Source of the DNA: Atopsyche davidsoni
Lineage: Eukaryota; Arthropoda; Insecta; Trichoptera; Hydrobiosidae
Length of the DNA stretch: 64,000 nt
Direction of reading: 5' to 3'
NCBI GenBank assembly: GCA_022113835.1
Contig: JAILWY010000024.1
Span: forward strand, 6,576,501-6,640,500
The notes below the pieces were generated by a model. It was not told the DNA's origin, did not search any database, and was given only the letters and a program-made list of their open reading frames with translations. The translations under genes were made by a program, and so were the position numbers. Shown here piece after piece: positions 37,401 through 46,400 of the stretch. Positions within the stretch are counted from its first letter, which is position 1; every line of letters starts with the position of its first letter.

Positions 37401-40400
37401 TTGGTGAACATATTTCTATCCTGGGTCAGTTTCACTAATTCGGCTGTACTTCCGCGTAAACTGCTCCTTTTCCCATCGATTTTTCCTTGGAATATCAGCT
37501 GCAGTTTCACGTGTTCACGTAATAGCTATAACGTCGAAAAAACACTGTTTTTATATCAATACAAGCACTTGATTTTTCGTAAACTAACGGCATTCAAAAT
37601 GTGCTAATGCCTATCTTCATACGAGGTTTGTGAACATATTTCTATTCAGCTATACTTCCACATAAACTGCCCCTTTTTCCATCGATTTATCCTTGGAAAA
37701 TCAGCTGTTAGATTCTATACTTACTGTTACGAAAAATGTGGCCAAAACAGGAGATCTTCCGCTTCTTTACCAACGTCAAGAGTTTCTTTCTGTGTGCATA
37801 CTGTGCAAGACTCTTTCAATTTTCAAGCCATCAACCCATGGTATTTTAAAGATTTTTCTATTATTATATAGTAGCTGTCTTGAGTGTCCAAGCTTTAACT
37901 CCATAAAAGAAAACTGAAACAACATTAAAGAGATTCAATTTTACGCTTCTCGTGATATTTTTTATATTCGTATCTCCGTTTTCGAGTGAATCTCTAAATA
38001 AAACGTGAACGATGATCACAGATATTTTCCAAGATCCCGAATAGCGTTAATCTCGTTTCGTCTGAAAGGTCACGTAGTCACTTGAATTCGCAACACAGAC
38101 AACTCATTATGTTTCATTTTTTATTCATATCTTTTACTTAATTACAACAACTAAGTAGAATCGAGTTTTTTTTAAATATATTTGCAGCTTGTCACAACTA
38201 GCATATTTCTTAATATCTCTAATAATGTTTTTGAAGAGCATCTTGACCTGTCCAACCAATAAAGATAAAAGATCAACTGAAAGAATAATTCATTTTCGTT
38301 GACCCGACGATCTTCCAATCAGAAATAGAATAAGACAAAATAATTGCGAGATAGCGCTAACAAAAGGTGGATTGTAACTGCAAAATAAAAAAATACGGCT
38401 ATCGCATATAATTACATCCCAGAATTGAAAATGAGAAATTATAACTTTGCGTACGAAATTGAGTAGATTTAAAAAGCATTACTGTGCAAGTATGTGATAT
38501 AAATTTACTAAAGATTAATATATATCGGATTTTCATTTATCAGAATAGGGGTTCATCCGTAGAGTAGTTAATATTTTTGAGTAAAATACTTGAGTGATTT
38601 TCCACATGTTCGTTTTTATTTGTGACCGGTTTCGCCAACCTTTCGCGTTGGCATTATCAAACAGAGTATCACTCAAGTATTTTACTCAAAAATATTAAAA
38701 TTGAATTCCACCGAGTACTCTCTGTCAAAAATATTGAATTTCGTAAAGTAGTTACTCAAGTTTATCATAGAATCGGCAAAGAGGTCTAAGACAAGATAAT
38801 TAAAAACGAAACAATGTACCATCTATGAAATCCCAAATGGAGCGATTTTCCTTTTTATTATGGACGTTAATAATAATTTATTATATCTCTGCAGTGATGT
38901 TCTGTGATTTTCAATACTGTACCCAAAGAGGCAATTCTGAAAATATGATCAATTGAGCACTGAAACGTTTTTTTTTCAGTCATTACAAATCTGCTTCTTC
39001 GGCTTGTGATTTTCTACGATTACAGAGTAGTGCAGTTTGTGGGTTGCTCGTTTAGGGCATTAGAAACGTCTTTTATTATATTTATTCAGCAAAGTTAGAA
39101 GTCTACATTGCCGGACGTCTCTGCGCATTTTACACCGACGTATATTATAATTAAAACTACCGTGAGAATTCGCTTGGAAAGTGTACCGTTTGTGTGGAGT
39201 ATATGGCATTATTTAACTGCCAGGACACGAAGCGACATGTTTTTTTATTATTCAGCCAGGCCTCTGTGCCGGATGAAAGCGATAAGAACTTCTAACTGTT
39301 GTAGTGAAATCAATACACTTCGCAGCAAGTGGAAACCAACACATGCCAGCGTAATAATTCATATTCCCAACAATGCAAGCCGAAATATTATAAACTATAT
39401 CTCAAAGTCGAGTTGAATTACCAGACTTTCAGAAAAAAAATTAAGTTTGTTGAAAAACGATTCAATCTTGTTGAGGGACAAGGCATTTGATTCACTTTGA
39501 GTTTATTAAAAAAAATTGCATTACTAGTTTAGTTATGCATCTGATGATGACCCAGTGTATTGGGTCATCAAAATACAAAGGTACTTTGTGTAAGATTACT
39601 TGTAAGGCGGGGCGCATATTAATACGTTTTTGAATGTGTTTACTCTAAAAGCGGCAGAAGGTCGTTTTATTATTTAGGTTTAGAGCTCGAAATGTTTGTT
39701 CAGGACTCGTCAACGTTACTTCTACCAATACTGAACAAAGTGACAATGAAGAAGTGGAGAGGTCAGAGAATGATAATCCTCCAATTGTTGAACAATTTTT
39801 AGGACACAGTGGTGTTGTTGTGATGCCAAGCAATCCGCAAAGTGTGCATGAAGCGGTTCGACTTTTTATAGAAAACGATTTATTTGACTACTTGCAAATC
39901 AACGAGTGTATAGACTAGATTTCATACGCGCAATTATACGCGAATTTTGCACATCGGTTTAGTCAATTTAGTACTCGTTAAGTTAATCGTTAATCCGCAA
40001 AGTGTGTTAAGTAAGGCATTAAATATATAACTCAATTCAATTAGTTTTCATGCTTTTTAAATTATTTTTTTTGACTCACGAGAGGGTATTTTTTATCATC
40101 ACGCTGGAGTAAATCAAGCGACACGTCTCGCTGTCCCAGCCTCGCACACATCCTCCTGCTGTTATCTCCCGGGCAATTACAACCGAGCATGTATCTGCTG
40201 TAAATAAAACATCACGAATAATTTCTATTATTTCAAATATTTTTAATCTATCAATTAACGCCTGCTGCGGCACCGGAAGGCGTGCGAGAACGGGTCCCCT
40301 TATCGGCCGCACTTCCTCCCGCCAGCGCCATGTTAATGGCGGAAAATGGAGCCGTCCTGTGCGACGCGAAGGGCGGTGTTGCCATGTTTACTCATACACA

Positions 40401-43400
40401 ATAAATTAAATACAACATCGTTGCACATTTAAGGCAGTCGCACCCAGCCTCTGGTGTCCAACCGGACACCAGAGGCAAATCCAGAAATCGGAAAAAAATC
40501 AGAAATCGTGTCATTTAATTAATTTAATTCTCACTTTATTTTTATATATAGAAAATTGTTTTTTTTTATAAAATATTGAGAAAACTATAAATTATATTAA
40601 TATATTTTTTATTATTTAATTAACGTCCATTTTCAGGGTAAAATTAAATCTTGAAGATGTTGAAAAATTGGATAAAATGACGACTTTTCAAAACCAAAGT
40701 TTGTTAAAAAAAAATTAATTAATAATACGCACATGGTATATATTTAATCTTTTAATTCCAATTAAAAAAAATATTTTTAAATGTTTAGGATGCTTGGATT
40801 GCCTGGAATTCCTACACTTCAACCGGAAAAACACATATTTATCATATTAGTAGTAGATTTATAAGAAATAAAAATATACTGTATCAAACTTTTTGCATTT
40901 AAATATTTTTAATTGGTGCAGTCGATTTTTAGCAAAACGATCATGATGATGATTTATCGATTCAAAACTCGGCCCGATTTTATCCGCTCATATTTTTTTT
41001 TATTTCAACCCTCAAATAACACTTTACTAATTTCATCTGTCCTCTGTGTGAATTTCTTTTTTTTTTAGTAATGCAGTTATTTATTTTTTCTTCTTTGTTT
41101 GTAACAAAACTTATTGATACATTTTTATCTCGAGTTTTTTGCTATGTTTTTAACAAGTTTCAGGGGGTGAATCTAAGTTCTAGTGTGAAATATATTTTTT
41201 TGCACAGCAGCGGCCTATGGACGTACAATCAACAGGGCACATTTCCCGATTATTTACCCGATGTTTTGGCGGCTCCTCAGCTACTCTGAAATGATGGCGA
41301 AACCTCGGATGAATAATCAAAACCTGCTTACAAACCTATGCTTTTACGAGTTGGAGACAGCAACGAGGAGCTCGTGACCACTGTGCGGTTATGCTTGTAG
41401 AGGCGTTTTCGCAGTTTCGGCTCTTTGGCGTTTGTCGCGGTGTTGTCGTTTTGCTTTCGACACTGGGGATGGGTGTTGATTTTGACATCAGCCTCTGAGC
41501 CACGGGGTGGTTTCCGCGGAGGCTTGTGCAGCAGGTTTCTTGATTAACGTGAGATGGTCTGACAGTGGAGGCGGCGGGCGAGTGCTTCAGCGAGGGCCGC
41601 GAGTGCGTGAACTGCGGGGCCGTCCATACTCCGCTCTGGCGCCGCGACGGCACGGGCCACTACCTCTGCAACGCTTGCGGCCTCTACCACAAGATGAACG
41701 GCATGAACCGCCCGCTGGTGAAGCAGCCCCGGCGGCTGGTACGTGTGCGGCACGCCGCGGCGCGTGCCCCCGCGCCCCACGATGTACGCTAGAGCAAGCC
41801 TCATCCACTCCAGTGGCTAACAAACACCCCTGACTGTATCTATCTATGCCAGTAGTGTCTTGTCTGCAAAGTCCATAGCTAACCCTCCTCACTCTCTATA
41901 CTATATACGCATCTATTTCAGTGACTAACAAACACCCCTGAACTTATCTACTCATGCCAGTAGTGTCTTGTCTGCAAAGTCCATAGCTAACCCTCCTCAC
42001 TCTCTATACTATATGCGCATCTATTTCAGTGACTAACAAACACCCCTGAACATATCTACTCATGCCAGTAGTGTCTTGTCTGCAAAGTCCAATCCTAACC
42101 ATCTTTACTCTCTACATGATATATGCATCTATTCCAAAGCTAGCCCTCCTCACTCTCTATTCCAGTGACTAACAATCACCTTGATAAAAACCTCCGTATC
42201 TAATATTCATAATTCTCCAATATCTATGCCAGCAGTGCCTTGTCTGCAAAGTCCAAACCTAACCCTCTTTACTCTCTACTCGATATATGCAACTATTCCA
42301 GTGACTAACAAACACCCCTGACTGTATCTATCTATGCCCTAAAGCTAACCCTCCTCACTATCTATAATATGTATGCATCAGTTCCAGTGGTCAATAAACA
42401 CTCCTGACTGTGTATATCTATGCCAGTTGTGTCTTGTCTGCCAAGTCCAAAGCTGACCGACCTCACTCTCTATACTATATACGCATATATTTCAGTGACT
42501 AACAAACACCCCTGAACATATCTACTCATGCCAGTAGTGTCTTGTCTGCAAAGTCCAATCCTAACCATCTTTACTCTCTACATGATATATGCATCTATTC
42601 CAGTGCCTAACAAACACCCCTGACTGTATCTATCTATGCCCTAAAGCTAACTCTCCTCACTATCTATAATATGTATGCATCTATTCCAGTGGCTAACAAA
42701 CACCCCTGACTGTATCTACTCATGCCAGTAGTGTCTTGTCTGGAAAGTCCAAAGCTAATCCTCTTTACTCTCTATACTATATACGCATCTATTCCAGTGG
42801 TTAACAAACACTCCTGACTGTATATCTATATCTATGCCAGCAGTGTCTTATCTGCAAAGTCCAAACCTAACCCTCTTTACTCTCTACTCGATATATGCAA
42901 CTATTCCAGTGACTAACAAACACCCCTGACTATCTATCTATGCCCTAAAGCTAACCCTCCTCACTATCTATAATATGTATGCATCAGTTCCAGTGGTCAG
43001 TAAACACTCCTGACTGTGTATATCTATCCCAGTAGTGTCTTGTCTGCCAAGTCCAAAGCTAACCCTCCTCACTCTCTATACTATATACTCATCTATTACA
43101 GTGACTAACAAACACCTTGACAAAAACCTTATGCCAGCAGTGTCTTGTCTGCAAAGTCCATAGCTAACCCTCCTCACTATCTATAATATGTATGCATCAA
43201 TTCCAGTGGCTTACAAACACCCCTGAACTTATCTACTCATGCCAGTAGTGTCTTGTCTGGAAAGTCCAAAGCTAATCCTCTTTACTCTCTATACTATATA
43301 CGCATCTATTCCAGTGGTTAACAAACACTCCTGACTGTATATATCTATGCCAGCAGTGTCTTGTCTGCAAAGTCCAAACCTAACCCTCTTCACTCTCAAC

Positions 43401-46400
43401 ACTATATATGCCTCTATTCCAGTGACTAACAAGTACCTTGACAAAAACCTCCGTATCTGATATTCATAATTCTCCAATATATATGCCAGCAGTGTCTTGT
43501 CTGCAAAGTCCAAACCTAACCCTCCTCACTCTCTATAATATGTATGCATCTATTCCAGTGGCCAACACTCCTGACTGTATCTACTCATTCCAGTAGTCTT
43601 GTCTGCAAAATCAAAACCTAGCCCTCTTCACTCTATACTATATACGCATCTATTCCAACATGACTAACAATCACCTTAACAAAAACCTCCGTATCTAAAA
43701 TTCATCATTCTCCAATTCGAGTAGCTAAAAAACATCTATCTATTCTAGTAGTGTCTTGTCTGCAAAGTCCAAAGTCAACCCTCTTCACTCTCTATACTAT
43801 ATATGCATCTATTCCAGTGACTTTTCTGCAAAATCCAGAGCTAATTCTCTTCATTCTCTATATTATGTATGTATCTATCCTAGTAGCTAACAAACACACT
43901 AACTTTATATCCATCTATGCTAGTAGTTTTATCAAGCCAAAGTCCAAAGCTAACATTCCCTATTATTTATATTATCTTTGCATCCATTTCAGTAGCTTAA
44001 TTTATTTATTCTTATAGTGCCTTGTTTACAGAATCCAATTCTAACACTTTGTATTAACTAAATCATATCTTAAATTAAATTACTATCCATGCTTGTCTTG
44101 CCAATTTAATCTGTGGATAAAACTCCATTTGTGTATTTATTATTGTTATTAATAAATACCTCATACCTTTACATGTCAGTAGCACTTGTCAATCAATATA
44201 TCATTTAAGCTGACTAACACATCTTGCAAGCAGCTTTATTTTAACCATTACATCCATTGCATGCCTGTCTTCAGCATTTCAAATCCGAAGGAGACTTCTT
44301 CGTGCTTACTAAAAACGTATTTATATATTTCCAAACCACATAACAACACCATTCTAACACTCCCATGAGCCCTGCTTTATTTGGATGTTTCTGTTTGTAG
44401 GGGGTGACTTATGTACAATACCCGGCCGGTATAGCCTTCGCGAGCCTCCGGGAAACTCGGCGGAAACTTGACGCCATGACGAAACGCGTGACGTCATAAA
44501 TACATAACCAATCCGAGATCCGAAAATCGACGCGCGCTCATATCAAACTCAAAACAACGCGTTTATCTCAACAAGCGGAACAAAGTACATACGTCATCCC
44601 TGCGAAAAGGAAAATACAGTTATCTTGTAGAAATCCTCATCTCCCCACCAGGTATCGAAATGCTGCCGACGCCGCTCTTTATAGCTGACTGCGAACCTTA
44701 ATTGTTATTAGTAATGAATCCTAGACGGTCCTAGGGAGTCCCAAAGCGCGAATTGCCATTGCATACCGAAATCTTGTTTCACACTGAGCCATATAAAGTC
44801 AATAGATCAATTCAAGTATACGCGTGGACAGCGGTCATTGTTGTCCACACGCGGGAATTCCACCCTCAAGCTGAAGGCTCAGTAGGAAAAGTCGCGGTAC
44901 GCAATCGTTTAAGTGACGGGAAGTGACCGCCGCAGGTTCTGTTGAGTTGTTAAAGTATTGACGAGTGCTTTTGTCGGTTGTTGCAGTGGCAGCCGACCCG
45001 GGCGGCTCGGGGGGGTCGGATTTCTACAAGAACTGCTATGCGTTTAACGGGGTGCCCATGCGCACCTCCGCGCCGCCCCTGACCCACACCATGGGAGAAG
45101 AAACCAAGTCCAGTCGCCGCTCGGTAGGTCTCCTTCCCCAGCAATCATAAAGATGGTCTCCAAACATTCGCCGTATACCACTTCGGGGATTATTGTACGC
45201 TTTCCATTGAAAAAAAAAAAAAAAAGTATACCGTCTAACTTGATAATAATATATGTATATTTTTTGGATTGAACGTCAATCAGATGCGTGTTTATTACCC
45301 ATTACCATTAGGTTGGCCTGTGCACATTGGTTCATATGTAGAGTATGATTGTTAAAAATTATCGATTCGTTAGTACGAGGGTTAGTACACCGGCCGTGTA
45401 AGCCTAGTGATGTGGGTTCAAATCCCACACAAATCACGATGATATTTTTCTGAGAATCTCTTTAATCATCTTCTATGTGTGAACTAATGTGCCTAATCAT
45501 ATTAGTAATTGATAATAATACTCAAGAGTTCATGAATACCAACGCTCACCAATAATATTATAACCCAAAAAGTTAAAATACATTTTCTAATAGCCACGTG
45601 AGTCTCAATGTTTCAGGTGGTTTTTTTTTTACTTAATTTTTTTTATATAAAACCTGAATATCAAGTATACAGCGGGTGGTTTGGAGACTTTGGTTTCTTC
45701 TAAAGATGCGAAAATGTCTCAGACAATCCATATTTATCATATCCCTCCACATGTCTCAACCTCACCAAAGATAGATTTTTTTAAATAATATTGTTTATTA
45801 ATACTAATAATTCATATTTAAGTATTAAATAGTTTTGCTTTTGCATTATTTTTTTATATTTCATTTGATTTTGATAAACGCCTGAATGCAGGTAATTGTG
45901 AGCACATGAAATAAAAACTGTTTCAATATTGTCTTATTTGAAATAACGGATTTTAATAATATACTTAAATGTATTCATTTTAATATCCTTTTTAATTTTT
46001 TTTTTAATTATCTTTTTCATTATTAAAATGCATTCACAAAATAAACTGGTATAAATAAATGTTTTTGATAATATGCATTGTATAGTATATATTTGTATCT
46101 AAAGAAACCCTTGCAGTTACATAAACTGAAAAAAATTATAATGCATATCCGATACTTTTTATACTGATATGGTAATTAATAATTCGAAGAATATTTAGTA
46201 AAAGAGTCTGTGAGAACATTTCAGTATTTTTTATAATAAATTAAATTTAAATGTGATCACGTTACTAAATTCATTCTCAAATACTAATTACTAATATGTA
46301 CATAATATAATTATATTTTAATGCTTACTAACCTGGAGTATGACTAAAAATAGTAAGTAGATACTTCAACACTAAATTTATATTATTTGTTCTTCTTTTT

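Noticed and set aside
41507..41892. Several long ORFs over the N-finger exon on both strands
   Set aside because: Other frames of GC-rich coding DNA; only the frame with CVNC...CNAC is real.
41800..43900. CRISPR-like array
   Set aside because: Units are contiguous diverged tandem repeats without unique spacers, in an animal intron.
45360..45440. Functional tRNA gene
   Set aside because: The T-arm is good but there is no matching acceptor stem and the segment recurs as a SINE with a fixed leader.
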